DNA from: Phylloscopus collybita
Taxonomy: Eukaryota; Chordata; Aves; Passeriformes; Phylloscopidae
DNA length: 64,000 bases
Reading direction: 5' to 3'
NCBI GenBank assembly: GCA_027886175.1
Contig: JAJNNQ010000100.1
Location: 3,573,501 to 3,637,500, forward strand
Positions 29,461-44,108 of this stretch are shown in pieces. Under the pieces are notes generated by a model. The model ran no database searches and had not been told where the DNA came from. It saw only the letters and a program-made list of their open reading frames with translations. Within the stretch, counting starts at the first letter, position 1. Every line of letters starts with the position of its first letter. The position numbers and the translations under genes were made by a program.

Positions 29461-32400
29461 GAGGGGTGGGCTCGGCAGATTTTGCAAACAGTTCACCCAA
29501 ACTTCCCAAGAGCCTGGGCTCTCCCTTTGTGTGCTTCCTACTGTGGGTTTTGCATCTCGCTTTGACAAAGTGATAACTTCATCTGGAGCCCACTGGAAGG
29601 AAATGATTTAACGGCACGATAAACATCCAGGGGCTTTCTTTAAACCGAGGTGACGTTGGCTTTCTGAAAAACGATTTTGGAGGAGGGGAGAGACGCGACC
29701 GTTAGGAAAAAATAAATTGGGGTGTGGAACAGGGAAGGAAGGTGGTTTGGAAATTACATGAGCAGCACAGAGAAAGCAAGGAAGGGGACATGAGTCAGGC
29801 GGTGCCTGACAATGGGAGGGACGGAAGGAAGGAGAGGACGTGGGGTTTGGGACACCTCCATGGACATCCAGAGCCTGGAGGATGGGAATGGCCTCGTGAA
29901 AGGGCTGAAAGCAGCCCAGCATCCCTGCCTGGGATGGTGGCAGAGGCAGGTGCCGAAGGAGAATGATAAGAACGAGGCAGCTGTTGCATTCAATGTGTAT
30001 AAAGACGTGTATCTGCGTGTATGTAACTTCTTGGGCATCAGGAGGGCTGCTCAGGGCTTGCTGAGCCAAATGTGGGGGCTCTTCATTTTATAATTCCCCG
30101 TGAATTTTATAATTTTATAAATATAATATTAAAATTATAATATTTTAATTAAATTTTAATTAGATAATAATAATTTAATTTAAAACTATAGTGTTTTATA
30201 ATTCTCCTCCAGCAGCTTGTCCAGCCTTCACCTGAGTGAAGGAAGAACCAGAACCACAGAACCTGTGGAGGTGCAGACACTGAGCCCTATTTGCCTTCAC
30301 TTTACCCTGCTGAGCAGAGAGGAGCCTTGCTGGATGCACTGGATTTATTTTATATCCATTCTAAAATGGGTCTGCAAAGGAGTATTATACCCTGTGGATA
30401 CACAAAAAAAAAATCTTCCAATTATCCTTTATGCCTGAAAGCTGTGGAAATTCACTTTGATCCATGCCCAAGTGTCAATAGCTGCACACAGGTGGAAGCC
30501 AAAGGATTTCATCTTGAAGCTTGCCAGAATATGGTGATGGGAACCTGAAAAAAGAGCAAGGTGTGCCTTAAAAAGCTTAGTGTTTAAGGGAATATATTTG
30601 ATTTATTTAGACTTAAGGTTCCTAAAAGTTTTCTAGCAGTAACTGTGCTTTGAGAAGCTCTCTCTATATCTCTGCTGCTATAAAAACGTTCTTAGTAACA
30701 AAATCTGCTCAATTCATGCCAGGGAATTTTGCTGGGAAGCAAAAACCAGGGATTACTCTTATGGGGGGAAAGGGAATGAAGAGTTAAACTGGAGGTGGTC
30801 ACCTCCCTCCCAGCTGCAGAGGCACAGGGTGGGGGATCCCCGTGGGACAGCACATGGGGATTCCCAAAGGAGCTGAGAGGGGATCCCTGTGGAGATGCAA
30901 TGACCCTACACTGCTGTGTTTTTATAAACCTATCCCTGCTTGATCCATACAGTCATCCCCATAGGTGCAAGTGGGGTTTTGGGGGCTGACAGGGTTTGAG
31001 ATGACCCAATGGTACAGTTGTTCCAGGCACGGAAGGGGACAGGGAGTGAGCATTTGGGCTGGAGAGCATTTTGTGCCACAGAGGCTTCACTCTGGCTGCT
31101 GAGAAGGCTGTCCCTGCAGGGAGCACAACTCCAGGTCCCTGGCACCTGCTCTGCCCCAGTTCAGCAGCTCTCCTCTCCCCCAGAGCCGCAGTCATGCATT
31201 TAAAACAGAATTTATCCCAGTTTCCCTTCAGGCAGGTCCTTTTCCTCAGGCTTCTCTCTTCATTTACTGATGACTGAGCAGCTCACAGGTCAGCCCATGG
31301 AGAAGTGTCTGCCTAAGGACAGAAGTGCCACCTTTGGATGCTGGCAGAGCTCAGCACCTGCAGGTCCCTGTTGCCACGGTTTGTGCCTGTCATGTTTTGG
31401 TTTTTGGGAGTTCTGCTCCCAGGACAGAATTCCTGGGCAAGGTCGTGCTATTTGTAAACTTAACATGTTTTCCACATGCTTTCCCATGGGAGGGACTTGG
31501 CGTGAGGGTCTCTGCAGGTGACCAGTGGTGCCAGGGGTCCCACCTCTAAGGTGGGTGTCTTGTAAAAAGGTATAAAATAGGTTTGGAAAATAAACCTGAT
31601 GGCTCCTCCTCAGGAGTCCACACAGCCTTCTGATGAGTCCACGTCTCCTTCCTTGTGTCCCACAGTGACAGGTCCCTGTCACCTCCCCCCAGATCTCATC
31701 CAAGCACCCTCTGAAGTCACAGCTGTGCTGCAGTTACCAAAAGGCACACCCAGACAGCTTCAGCACATCCAGGGAGGGATGAATCACTGCCACAACCCTG
31801 AGACCTGCTCCACCTCTGACTTGGTTTTTTACTGCTCAGAGGGCCTTGTCTGACGCCACAGGACTCTCCAGTTCCTTTCACAACACAGCTCCCCAGTCTG
31901 TTCCAATATTATTCCAATACCTGCACCTCCATCCAGCCCCTCTCAGGCACATCCAGGGGCTCCCACCCGTGCCCTGACTCCTGTGCTCCGAGGTGACAAA
32001 TGACATGGCTGCTTGCACAGGATAAACAAGATTTTTCCTCGGAGTATTCCTACTAAATTTATGTCTTTGTGCTGGTATTTCACTGGTCTGTGCTCTCGCT
32101 GAAACCCAAACCACCGTGAGAGAATCGCTCACGATAAATCTCCCTAATTTAATTCCATTTTTTGTTGTTTCATGTACTCGCAATCTGGACTTGGAGCAAC
32201 TAATTCCAAAGATTAATAGCTACTTCAGACACCATTTACTGGCCTTTATTTTTTTTGCAGATACACATCTTTGACATTTATCTGGGAAAAAAAAAAAACC
32301 CCAGGGTCTGTGCCTTGCAGTCCGTGGACTGTGCACTGAAGAAGTGAGAATTCTGCAGGACCAAAATCCAGCAGCTGGTCATGGTCTTCACATCAACATG

Positions 32401-35400
32401 AAATGAAAAAGAAGAAAATGAAATGACAAAATGATGTTTTAATACTTATGCAACTGTAACTCATCCTGCACACAACTCTTTCATGAATTCTTCCTGCCAC
32501 CCATCTCCATTCCTCTCATGCTTCTACCTCCAGTCTCTGTTGGAAGCTAGGCAAGGGATTGTATATTTTTTTTATACCAGGCTAAGAAAAACTTCCCTGA
32601 CAATACTGGAAGGAATGTTTTTCTCCCCTTTTCTGGATATTCATCTTCTTGGCAGTCCCTGGCTGGGCTGTGTTGTCACAGGACAACTCCAGGGCATCAC
32701 TTCTGCCATTCATACCCACATTGTCCTCCCATTTGGAGCTCAGTGAAAGCTAAAACAAGAGAGACCTCAGTCCACTCACTTATGGAGGCGTTTATGTCCC
32801 ACTACAGAGCAGTTCCTGTCTTACCAAGCTCACTTTTGAATGGCCTATTTGACAAAAAAAAAAAAGAAAAGGAACAGCCTTGACTTTCTGAAGAATTTCT
32901 TGGTTAACACTGGCAGGTTTGTGGCTCCAGCTACTAGTGTAAAGCATTCTGAGCAGCCTGTGAAGAAATTTTAGGCAGCAGGCACAAGTCCTTACAAACA
33001 CAACTACTGGCAATAATTAGAAATTTAAAATTCACTGGTAAGCAGGTTTCTGAGTTGTGTAATTCAAATGCCAGGCATTTGATGATGTATGGTGATTTAA
33101 GAGCAATTATCACAAGAAAGAAAAAAAGCCAAACAAACCTGCCATTTCCTCTTAACCTACATCTTATCCACACACAGCAGTAGGGATAAAGTAATTTACT
33201 CCAAGTGGAGCAATTCCCTCTGGTGGTGATCACATCCACAGGGAGTGGGTGCATGGCTGTCCTGTGCACAGGGCCATAAGTGATGCTGGTATAAGGCATA
33301 ATTGAATTATTGCAATGTCTTGCCTGGATTTGGCTCCAGTTTATGTGAAATCTTGGGCATTCAGCAGCTAAAAGAATTCTTTAGCATGTGCTTGTCCAGG
33401 GAATCTGCAGGTCCAGGGAATCACTGAGTCGAGATTTCTCTGCTTCAAGATTTGTGGTGCAGCTCCTCCCACCAAATTCCCGCTGCCTTCAAGGATTCCG
33501 AGTGAGATTGCCCCATACATCACCACTGAGCAAAGAGTCACCCTCTGTGCATGAACCTCTGCAAATTTCCATCCCACAGAAGGGTGGCAATAAGGCAAAC
33601 TCTGCAGCACCATAAATTGCTGTCAGGTGAAAGTGCAAGAACAGGGGTGAGGCTTGAGCACCTCCCCGGGGCCTGTGGAACCCTCAGCATGGTTTGTTAC
33701 AGCCAGGAAGATGTTCTTGAATGAGAGGATGGGCATTTGATCAGTTTAGGGCAATAAAACAACTTTTGGAACAGGGATTCATGCTGCCTGATTGGGGTGA
33801 CTGAAATAATGGCTTTTAAAAATGTTCTCAGGGAGGTTGTGAGTGAAAGTCGTGGGACGGCCAAAAAACCTCTTTTCCTAGCCAAAAACAAGGTAGGTCA
33901 GCCTAAGCCAAGACTTGCCTTTTCCCAGAGGAAAGGCCTGACTTTTAAAGAGAGATTCTATCGAGGAGAGAGTTTCCTCAGAGCACAGCACTGCAGCAGC
34001 ACGAGGTGACTCACTGTAGCTGGAGAGAATCCCTGCACCTTCCTGCCAGGGGTTGCTGCAATTCCTTTTCCAGGGGCTGTTTCCTTGCCAGCTCTGCACT
34101 GGTTCTGTTGCCAGCAGCAAAGGGCAGTGGTTTTCTGGGGGTTATTAGTGATTTTTTTATGCTATCTAGCCCAGTGGGAAGGTTATAGCTGCTTTGTGTC
34201 TCCCCCCAAAAAATAATCAAATGCTCCTCCCCTGCTACTCTGGCTGCCTCAGGGAGGCTCAGCCCTGAGGCTCTGCCCCACTTCCACTCACTCTTAGGGA
34301 ATCAGGGAAAACCAAGGAAATCCAGAGTGGTTTTTTTGGTGGATATGAACATGGAGAAACCACAGCCTTGGTTGAGCTTCCCTGGGCTGAACCTGCCACG
34401 TGAAAAGCAGGGAGAGCCACGGGGCGTGCTGGACATCGTTTGTCCCTGTGGGGTCACCCCTCCAACCTCTGCTTTCTGTAAGGCATCCTAAAGGAGCAAT
34501 ATCATAATTGTGACTTTTTTTTCCTTGCCTAACCCAGCAGCTGGGAGTGCTCCCTGCATGGATCAGCAGGAAAACGAGTCCCTTAGGTCCCAATCCTGAT
34601 GGGTGAATCCAAAAATCAACAAATAGAAGAACCTGCAGCATCTCTGCAGGGGCGGCCCTGGATGCAGATGATTCACCCACAAACCTTCTTTTATGGCCAG
34701 CTCTACAGGAAGACACCACCCTGGAGTTTCAATATTGGATTCATTCCTTCCCTGAGCAGGAAAAACAGTGCCAGATGTTTGCTACCAGCGAGCTCCTCTG
34801 GGAATTTATGGAGTGAAATAAAAGATCAAAAGCAATTCAAAACACAGGCAGGTGATTCCCTTTAAGCATCTGGCCCCAAGCCCTGGCAGAGCCTGGCAGA
34901 GGTCAATGTTAAGTGGCCCCTGACCATTTGGAAAGGGCTGTAAAGAAGAATATAAAGCCTCTCCTTTTAGGCAGCTGTGTTGGGTATGAGGTATAAATGA
35001 GGCAGATGAATGCTATTAGGGAAGCCACTCGCGTGAGTGCTGCATCCCGCTGGCAGAGCTGCCGGGGAAGGCTCCCAACAAACGCACGATGCTGTAAATG
35101 AGGAGGCAGAGTGGTTCTCGGTGCGGGGGAGCGGCTCCTCTCTGGGCACAGCGCTGGGAATCCCGAACAATTCCTCTGTCCCAGCTGCGGTTCCTGCCCG
35201 CTGCTCCCTTCTGCCAGCTCCCTCCAGGGCGTGCCTGCCCCAAAGCCTTTTGTCTCCAAAGAGGCTTCTGTGAGCTGGTCGTGTTCCCGCAGGAGAAGGG
35301 TTCTTGGGGGGGCTGGAGGCAGCGGAGTCCTCCTTTTCCTCTCAGGCCAGTGGGAATTGCTGCAGATTTTGGGAGGGGAGGATGTGCGGTGGAGCTCTCG

Positions 35401-38087
35401 AGCTGGGGCTGCTGAGAGGAGATGAGTCACGGACTGCAAACCTCAAAGAAATCTCCCTGGTGGACAGATTCACCCTAAAATTAAAGACAAGGGAGGTTTG
35501 CCTGTGGATGCACAAGGATTTCACAGCAAATCCTCTGCTTTGCCAGGCCCTGCTTTCAGCCAGGCTGAATCTCAGTTGGTAACAGAACGGCATTCAGGAC
35601 CCCCAGCCCTAAAAGAGCTGAGCTGTGCTCTGGGGGTTCCCAGAAAGTGTGGGGCACGGGATGTCTTGCTTGGACCACGGCAGAGTCAGAGCCAGGAACC
35701 ACACAGACACATCAGCAAGGACACCAAGAACACCACCCAAAGGGCATATGCCCTTGCAAATCCCAGATTTCACACCTGACTCTGAAACAAGGGCTATCTC
35801 ATGGCTGATGCCCTGCTCTGACCCACAAAGACTTGGCCAGGGCCAAGCAGTTTGATTTTTGGGGCTGCACCTCTCCCAGCTGAAGCTCTGCCTGCCTGTA
35901 GCCCCAGGGATGGATGGTTTCCCATAACAAATATCCTGCCTACATCCAGAGAGAGCAAATTCATAGCTCAAGGGGCTGTCAGAGACACCTGCAGCCCTGC
36001 ACAGGGCAGAGGAAGGGCCAGATGTGTGTCAGCATCGTGCTTGTGTAGGATTTCCTTTATGGAACCTTTAACCTCCACATCCCACATCCTATTACCAGTG
36101 AACTCCCTCGCCCTGCTTGCAGCTCCTCTGAGGCCAGGAGCACTTTGGCAAGGACATGAAATGATATCCCAGGCCCTGGCAAATGCCTTTAGAGCTCTGA
36201 AATAACTCCAGCTGCTGGAGTAATTGTCAGTGCTGTCCAGGAGAGCTGCTGGTGTCACCCCGAGCTGTGCTGCCACCTCAGCCCCAGCTCTCTGCAGGAG
36301 CCAGGGGCTGAGCAGGGATCTGGCCAGGCAGGGAGCATCCCTGCAGCTCCTCAGGGACTGCCAGACTCGCAGTCAGAAACGTTGCTGCAGAATTCCTTAA
36401 AAGGATTCCAAGGATTTTGGAGCCCCAGTTGCGTTTGCTGGATCAGTCTGTGAAGGAGTTTGCTATGAGAAGGCAAAGAGTTTTTCTTGTCTTTTCTTAT
36501 CCAAAGTGCAGGGTTGAACAGGCCACAGAAAATCCCACTTGCCTTTGACCTCTTGATAAAAGCCTTATCTAAAGCTGGCTGAAGATAGACAGCAGCATTT
36601 GGAGCTGTTGCAGACTGGGCTTGATCAGGGCGAGTTCCCTTTCCTGTCCCTCAGCAGAGTGTCTGGATGTCAGTGCACGTGGCTCCATCACCCACCTGGC
36701 CTGGAGGGGACATCCAGGCTCCCTCCTACCCCAGACCTCTGCTAAGTGGGCTGGGTCTCACTCACCACTGGCTCCTGGTGCCCAGACAGAGCTCAGGCTC
36801 TGGCTTCCATCCCTGCATTGTTTTGAATCCTCTCTTGGCTTGGGCGTTGGATACAATGAGATCCCGTTTCAAAATCAGACATCAAGAGATGCCAGGCTGG
36901 CATTGTTAAACAAAAACATCCTGTAAGAAAATTCCCCAAAATGTCTGCTGACATCCACACCTGCCCCTGGGCAGACAGACAGATTTTGCAAGTATCAGAA
37001 TGGCAGAAAACACAAGAGAGCTCAGGTAATTTCATTTATTTGGATGTATGTAGACCTAATTAAGAGGATGGATTTTCTACACTGGCCAATTTCACTCCTC
37101 AGCTCAGCAAGGGACTTCCTTCAGCAGTCAGACATTGCTTAATTTTTGGAAGGTGCTGGAAGAAGTATAATAGAAGGGGTTTCCTCCCCTGGTGTCTCTG
37201 TGTGAGGTCCTGAGCAGCACATTCAGTGTCCAGCTGAATTCCTTCTGAATTGTTCAGCAGGCTGGGACAGACACACGGAGATTTTCCACCTTTTATCTCA
37301 GCACAGAACTTTCCATCTGAATAGCATCCCTTCATTGGGAGGTTTGTTGTCCTCCAGTGAGCCACTCGTTTTTCAGGTAGCAGAAACTTGCATTTTGCCA
37401 CAGATGTTGCCTATTACAGCTTTTCCCAATCCTGACATAAAGGGGAACCTGCAGCTTCTCCCTGTGCTTGGCATCCCCTGCCATTCTGCTCTCTAAATCA
37501 CCAGGCAGAGCAGAGCAGGATGAGCACACGTGGGACGAGAAGGGCATGGGAAATGGGGATGTCTCTGGTACAAAGTCAGGGTTTGATTCCTGCACAGGGA
37601 CTTCAACATTTGGAGCCCCTGCTCCAGCAGCAAAACAATCTGGACGTTGTTAGCTGAGCAGAAAGCAACAAAATCCCTGAACACCCTGTTAGCACCAGGC
37701 AGGGATTAAGAGCAGCACACAAACCAAGCTGTATTTCAGACCTGGTGCTGTGGCTTTTTGGAGCTGAATGTGACTGCAGAGGACAATCAAAGCTCTGACT
37801 CTCATGGGAGCACCCCCCAGCCTGGCAGGGCACAGCTGCCTTTGCCGTTCCCCTTGTGAATTTTATAGGCTGGAAAATGTTTATTTCAGTTTGGGCTCGA
37901 TGTTCTTGTTAAACTTTATGTCCTATGTAACTGTGCTATATAGTGTTACGTTTACGTTACAAGAGGATAAATATTTTTATGTATCTACGTAGTTACATTT
38001 GTTTGCACATCCATAAACTCACATCTCCAGCATGTTTCTTATGTGTTTATGCTCCTCTAGCCTGTCCCTCAAAAAGTAATGGAGGAG
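29461..38087. other. Intergenic region upstream of WFDC1, no gene recognised
   Basis: Only short unrelated open frames occur. An AT-rich patch lies at 30090-30205. A GC-richer stretch with CpGs lies at about 35020-35420. I see no potassium-channel (KCNG4) exon here although that gene is the expected next neighbour in mammals. Confidence 0.6.
30090..30205. repeat. AT-rich low-complexity patch
   Basis: About 115 bp are almost entirely A and T, made of TTTTATAATT and TTAATTAAA-like words. Confidence 0.85.
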
Positions 38088-38260
38088 TATCATAGAGTCC
38101 CAGACAGGTTTGGGTTGAAAGAGACCTTAAAACCCATGCAACCCCACCTCACAGGGAAGAATTTATTCCCAATATCTAATCCCAATCTAATGATCAAATC
38201 TCTCTGCTTGGGATGTTATAGCTCTTCCTAATACTGCCTACTTAATACCTGCAGAGCAGC
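38088..38260 (-). mobile_element. CR1 LINE 3' fragment
   Basis: The plus strand reads ATCATAGAGTCCCAGACAGG, TTTGGGTTGAAAGAGACCTT, then CCCAATATCTAATCCCAATC. This is the reverse complement of a diverged CR1 3' end, including the end of the ATTCTATGAT-type tail. The rest of the element is lost. Confidence 0.72.
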
Positions 38261-41200
38261 TCCAGGCCTTGCCAGAGCTCAGATTTACACTCACGTTTTG
38301 CACCACTTGGCAACTCTTTTTTTTTTTTTTTTTTGGCTTCTTCAGGGTTCATTTGTCTGAGTTTTGCAGTGCCCAGCGATGCTGGACGTGCTCCAATGTA
38401 AATTATTGCTACAGACCCAGCAGTTGTGTACTTTGTCCAGCCGGAATCCTGGCAACCTCAGGCCTCTGTGACTTGTATTTAATTATTAGGAGTAGGAGAA
38501 CAACCTGAAAGTATCTGAGTGCACTCTGAGTCCCATTTTAGCACGTCTCCATGGGATGGGATAAACATTTGCAGTTGATTTGGCACGAGTTCCAGGTCCC
38601 CTTCCACTCTACCTGTCTTGTAAAGTCATCAACTTGTTCTTACGTGTAAGCAGCCCTAAGAAATCCCATTTTTCTGCCTTGTCTTCCTGAAGTAGGAGCA
38701 TTATTTCATCATCCATGTTTTCTGTATTCTGAGAGTGTTAATGGGAGGAAGTCAATATCTGGGTATTCAAATACTTTTTCACAATATCTCTCTGTCTTCT
38801 CTTTAAAGTCCTGAATTTGGGTTTTTTTCCCAACTTACATCCAGCAAGCTCTTTGGCAAGAGAAAGCTCAGATGAGGCTTGGCTCTTTAATTACATTATT
38901 GGCAGACTGTGGCATTCCTTTGTTACTTTCCTGATCTAATTCCCCCAAAGAGCTGCAAAAAGGAGAATGGTGGATTAATTTAATCACAGCTTCTTGTGTG
39001 GTTAAATACCAGCTCCTTTATTGTCCACCCACACCTTTGGGTGCTCTGAACTTCATCTCTTCCACCCAGGGTGAAAGGCTCTTCCTCTGGGTATTTTTTC
39101 CCCTTCAGGCTTTATTCAAAGGAGTGATGCAGACTGAATTCCATGTGTTGGGGATTCAGTAGTTGGAGTAGAGGATTCAAAGCCACTCTTATTCCATCCT
39201 TCAGGGACAAGGGGACAAGGCTGATTTAGCTGATGGCTGAGTGAGCCCCACAGTGCTCCCACGAGCAGCTGTATGGCACGGGAAGGGCGAGAAGGATTCC
39301 AAAATGTCAAAACCCAGCCCTGGAGCCATGAATCTGCTGGAGGTTTTTGGGGCACTCAGCCCCACGTCTGTATTTTGCTGAGCCTGTGTGGAGGGAAAAT
39401 CCTTCTCATGACAAGGTAATGGAGACAAATGGGGTACAACCTCTTTCATCTGGGGCTCGGTGGCTGCAGAGCTGGCAGTTATTGCCAACCCTCTGTCTCA
39501 ATTAACTCAACACTTCTGCCAGAGGAGCCCTGGACGTGCTGTTTGCAGCAGGGCAGATTTACTTTTCTCTGCAGACTCAAGCAGCTGTTTCAGCCTGTGA
39601 CTGAGAAGTTGTGGCATTTGCAGCTGAGCTTTTCCAGACTCTCCTCTGAAAAGGGAGCTGCGGAAATGTGAGTTGTGTCTCTTCATCCCTGGATCCGTGT
39701 CCCTCAGATGGGAGGCCTGTCTTTGGCTCAGGGGATGAAATCCCACTTCCCCTTTGGAGAAATGCTATCTAGTTCCATCCAGCTTCCCATTCCTTGGGCT
39801 CTTTCCTTAGGGAGCTTGCTGCCAGCCATAAATCCGAGGCAGCCTTTGCAAACCAAAGCAGCATTTAATTTGGGTGTAAGGGTGAATAACAATTAGCACC
39901 CTCTGCAGAGCTATGGATTGGACAGTTACCAGCTGGATCACTGGTAGTCCTCCTTCTAGAAATTTCAGCTTAAACTCCCTCCCTCTTTCAAACATCTTCA
40001 CAACAATTCCTTGAGCAGAGGACCCTTCATTCTCCGTAGTCAGCTCTGCGCCAGTGTTGAAAAATCAATCTGCAAAGCTGGGCTGGAGTAGGTTCTTCCC
40101 AACTAATTTCTCAGGATTTTTAGCTGAGCTGCCTCAAAGAGAGATTTCCTTTGAAGCTGCAGTCTGGAATTCCCACAGAGGATGTTTTTCACACCTCAGC
40201 TGGCAGGTTTAGACATCTTAACAATCAGCTTATATACAGTAACTGTGAATTACTGCAAAGCAACACCTCGCTCAAAGTATCAAGGAAAACAGATTTAAAC
40301 ATCATTTGAATGAATAGAAGGGACCTTAAATTAAGGGAGAATGAGGACTAATAAACCAGCAGTCGATGCTATAGGAAGGCAGCATTATATCCAGGAGAAA
40401 ACACTGGAATTTAGGTCAGAAATTCCATAACTTAACACACAGGTCACACATGACCTGGCACAGCAGCCCAGCTCCTACAGTTCTCCTCTCTCTCTGAGGA
40501 AGAAAACGTGCTGCTCTCCCCCCTCCACACCAATTTAGGTTTATAATTGTGTGTAACACGGCCTGGTTCTGATTTCTTTGTAAGTAATTGTTTGCTGAGA
40601 GATCAGAAGAGATAATAACTGAGAATAAAGCAACTCCCTTCACGTGAATAATTGCACCATCAGCCCTTTAGTGAGAGTCACAGCCAGAAACTTCCAGGCT
40701 GCTGCTGGGACCAATGCAAAGTCTCAGGAATGCATAAGCAAACGCATTAGACACAATGCATCTACTGGAGCAGGGATTCATTCAACAGAGCAGCTCCTGG
40801 AAACGTGGAAAAACATGTTCAGCACAGGAATAACTCAGAAAAAGAAAAAAATTCCCTTTGGGGGGAGCAGCAATTGTAAATCAGCACTACATTGACCACC
40901 TAAAAATAGATATTTTGGTGGAAATACTAATTCTCCATAAATATGTTTTTGACAGGTGTACCACAAACTCAAATGACAACACATTTGATCAGTTTCCAAA
41001 TTTTCAGAGGAAGAAAATAAAAAATTCTCCAGGCTTGCCTGGAATGGGAATTCTGAATGGAAAGGCTGAAGTTGTGCCCACCAGTCACCCAGGGGCATTT
41101 CAGCCCGTTTCACCTTCCTCTCAATCTGTAAATTCCTCCTCATTCTATCCCTCCTTCCTCTCTTTCTGAAGTGCTTTGTACTTCCACACTCAGCGCAGAA

Positions 41201-41694
41201 CAGATGTAGGGAATAATTCCTGGTTTTCCAGACAACATGAGCAGCATGTTTCTGATAGAGGGCTTTGTAAACCAGTTCTTTCCAGATCACAGCTTTGGGG
41301 CCACCATGAAAAGAGGCACTTTCTGACCTGAGCTGGGAGCCCAGAAGCCGAGGGGTGACTGGCAAAGCCACGGAGACCTGGAAAGGGCCCCAGGAGCCTC
41401 TCGGAGCCGCAGATCCACGAGGAATCTTGGCCTGAGCCCTGCATATCTGGGGACGTGAGTAATGTCTCCAGCACTGCTGCTGCTCTGCTCTCACAAATGC
41501 CAGCCTAACTGGCTGGATCCTTCCCCTTTCCACCATGGGATGGATCCAGCTGCCACTGGAGCCAGCTGGAGCCTGCCCATGGAGCAGAGAGAGGGGCTGG
41601 AGCAGCCCCACTGCTGCTGCTGTTTGTCCTCATCCCGCTCCATCCTGGCCACAGGCACTGGGAGCCCGAGGCAGGGGCTGGAGGGCAAACCCTG

Positions 41695-41752
41695 GAATCC
41701 ACAGCCATTCCTCAGAGGGGATGGAATCCACAGCTATTCCTCAGAGGGGATG
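41695..41752. repeat. 31-bp direct repeat, two copies
   Basis: GGAATCCACAGC(C/T)ATTCCTCAGAGGGGAT occurs twice in tandem with one difference. Confidence 0.9.
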
Positions 41753-43274
41753 GGACTCCTATTTAAGGAAAGAAGCAAAGAGGAGGGAAGGTTTTACGAC
41801 GAGCTCTGGAATGAGGCGAGGGGAAAACAACGCGAGCGGTTCAAACCCCAGCAGGGTTTGGTGTTTTCAGCCAGCCTGGAGGTTTCATGGGTGGCACAGC
41901 CAAGGTGCACCCCAAAATGTGTCCCTGGGAAGAGCTTTTATCTGCTGGCACCACAAGGATCGGTGTAACTCTGGGGAGGGCTCCTTGCAGAGGCAGACTT
42001 CGTTGCTCCAGCTACTGTAAAAAGTGAACGCAGCCGTGGTCCCTGCCCCAAAAGAATTGCAATTATCCTGCCTTCCTCAGGCTGCAAGCCCTGACCCTTG
42101 GTGGGGTCATGGTCTGGTGGAAAGGGTGCAGAGAAAGGCTGGGGAAGCGGTGATGGTTGAGAGCAGAGCAGTGCTGACAGCAGCTGAGTGTTTCCAAGAG
42201 GCAGGGATGAGCAGGGTCGTGTTTACAGCCTCCGAGGGCTCCTCTGGGTCAGGGCACTCTGAAATGTAGCACAGTCCCACCCCACCTCACCCCAGACAGG
42301 GAGTGAGGGGTTACAAAAGGATGAGTGAAATTCTGGGTGTGATAAAAAAACATCTTTCTGCATCAATCAGTGTGTGCTTGGCCTCCCTCTCTGCACACAG
42401 GGAGTGTTTTGGGGTGGATTCCCCCTCCTGACTGGCTGCCCCTGCTGGTTTGGGGTGTATTTTGCTGAAAACAACAGAGCAAAGCAAAACCCCGACCCTA
42501 TAAAGTAAGAAAGAGAGGGGTGTAAAGTCAGAAAACTGACAACAGGCAGAGCAGAACCTGAAACTGTTTTTAATTAATTTTTTCAAGGTATGTCCCTCCT
42601 GCTTTAAGTTTCACCCCTTAGTGGCAGCTTATCCCCTCAGCTGGGATAAGCTGCTCTGGGACCATTGTATTTTGGGATGAAATCCCGTTCCCATTTCAAG
42701 TGAAATTGCTCTTCATTCTCATAGCCCAGGGACTGCAGCATCTGTGCTGAAATCTGTGGGTTTCACACTCTGCAGGGGGGTAAATATTGGCTTCAAGACC
42801 CAGTTTTGATTGAGGATTTTATGGAAGGAAACATTCCAGGTCTTCAAAGGCTGCACTTAAAAAAATGCTGATTCTGCAAGGTCTTTAATTTGGAGCCAGA
42901 TTTAAGGTGATGGTTGCCCTTTCCCCATGTCAGAATCAGAAATATGAAAAATAGCTGTCAAAAGATTTTTTATTAAAACCTGAGAAGTGAGGTCAGGGGG
43001 GTCAAGGAGCTCTGGAAAACAGAAATCCTTAAGGAACGTGTCTGGTTGGTTGTTTTTTTTTTTTTCCTGAATGGCAAAGTTGCTTTGCTTGAGCCCTTTA
43101 AGTGTCTGCTGATAGAGATGAAGCAAAGCCCAACCTCTGAGGGTGAAAATGGAACTGAAACTCCACCTTGGGGCAGTGGAGACACCAAGTGCCTTTTCTT
43201 TTGGAGGAGCTAACCCCTAGAGATTCAAATACTTGACTCCAAAGAACAAGGACAAGGATGTTTTGGGTTGTTCT

Positions 43275-43311
43275 CTTTTTTTTTTTTTTTCTTTTTCTTT
43301 TTTTTTTTTTT
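43275..43311. repeat. T-rich run
   Basis: About 37 bp of T are broken by two C. Confidence 0.9.
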
Positions 43312-44055
43312 AATTACTCAGAATCCCAAAACCAGATATAAAGATGCAGATTCCCGTGGCTTTCTTGGTGAGGTGACAGGGGAGTCACTCTGTTGATCTC
43401 TGCACAAATTCCTGTCAGTGCCAGGAAGCTGCTTCAAAATATGGGGGAGTGAGAGAAAATATCTTCCCTGCCTTCAGAGGTTGATGTGATCAACTCCAAG
43501 ACGTTGCCTCCTGTGCTCTGTCGTTTTCCCAACAATTCACTTTTTCCTTCTGCATTTTGGTCGCTCTTTCTCCTCTCTCTTGGAATAAAAAACAGCTTTC
43601 TTATTTTTATTTTCGTGGCTGCTGGGATGCTCAGATTGCTGATGTATCAGGAGGGCCAGGATGGAAGATCTTTGAAGGGAGGAGTTCCTTGGGTGCAGAT
43701 TCTGCAAAGACACATCGGTGATGTGGAGCAGTTGGAAATGTACCAAACTTCTTTTAAAGAGTGATCCAATGTTCATTCCTCTTGGTTTACAAGTTAAAAT
43801 AACTTTTGAGGGAGGAAAAAAAAATCAGTTGTTCTTATTTTCCCTAGGATTTTTCATGTAGGAGTATAATAGGAGTATAATTACCTTAAACCAGGCATAG
43901 ACCACGAAGGAAACAGATGCTTATTTCTTTTAGAGATTAGACAACCTTGCAGACTGCCCAATAGGAAACAGAGTAGAAAGCAAGCAATATATCTCATAAG
44001 CATCAGGCAAATTGCAACATTGCTCAGGAAATAACTAGATTTTATGACCAATAGG

Positions 44056-44067
44056 AAAAAAAAAAAG

Positions 44068-44108
<41 letters not shown>
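44056..44108. repeat. A11-GCTTGC-T36 inverted homopolymer
   Basis: Eleven A (44056-44066), six bases, then thirty-six T (44073-44108) form a potential A:T hairpin with a six-base loop. Confidence 0.9.

Noticed and set aside
37560..37600. tRNA B-box-like GGTTTGATTCC
   Set aside because: No matching A box, acceptor stem or anticodon arm can be folded around it.
40835..41611. 258-codon minus-strand open frame
   Set aside because: It has no recognisable domain, low-complexity ends and no paired exon structure.
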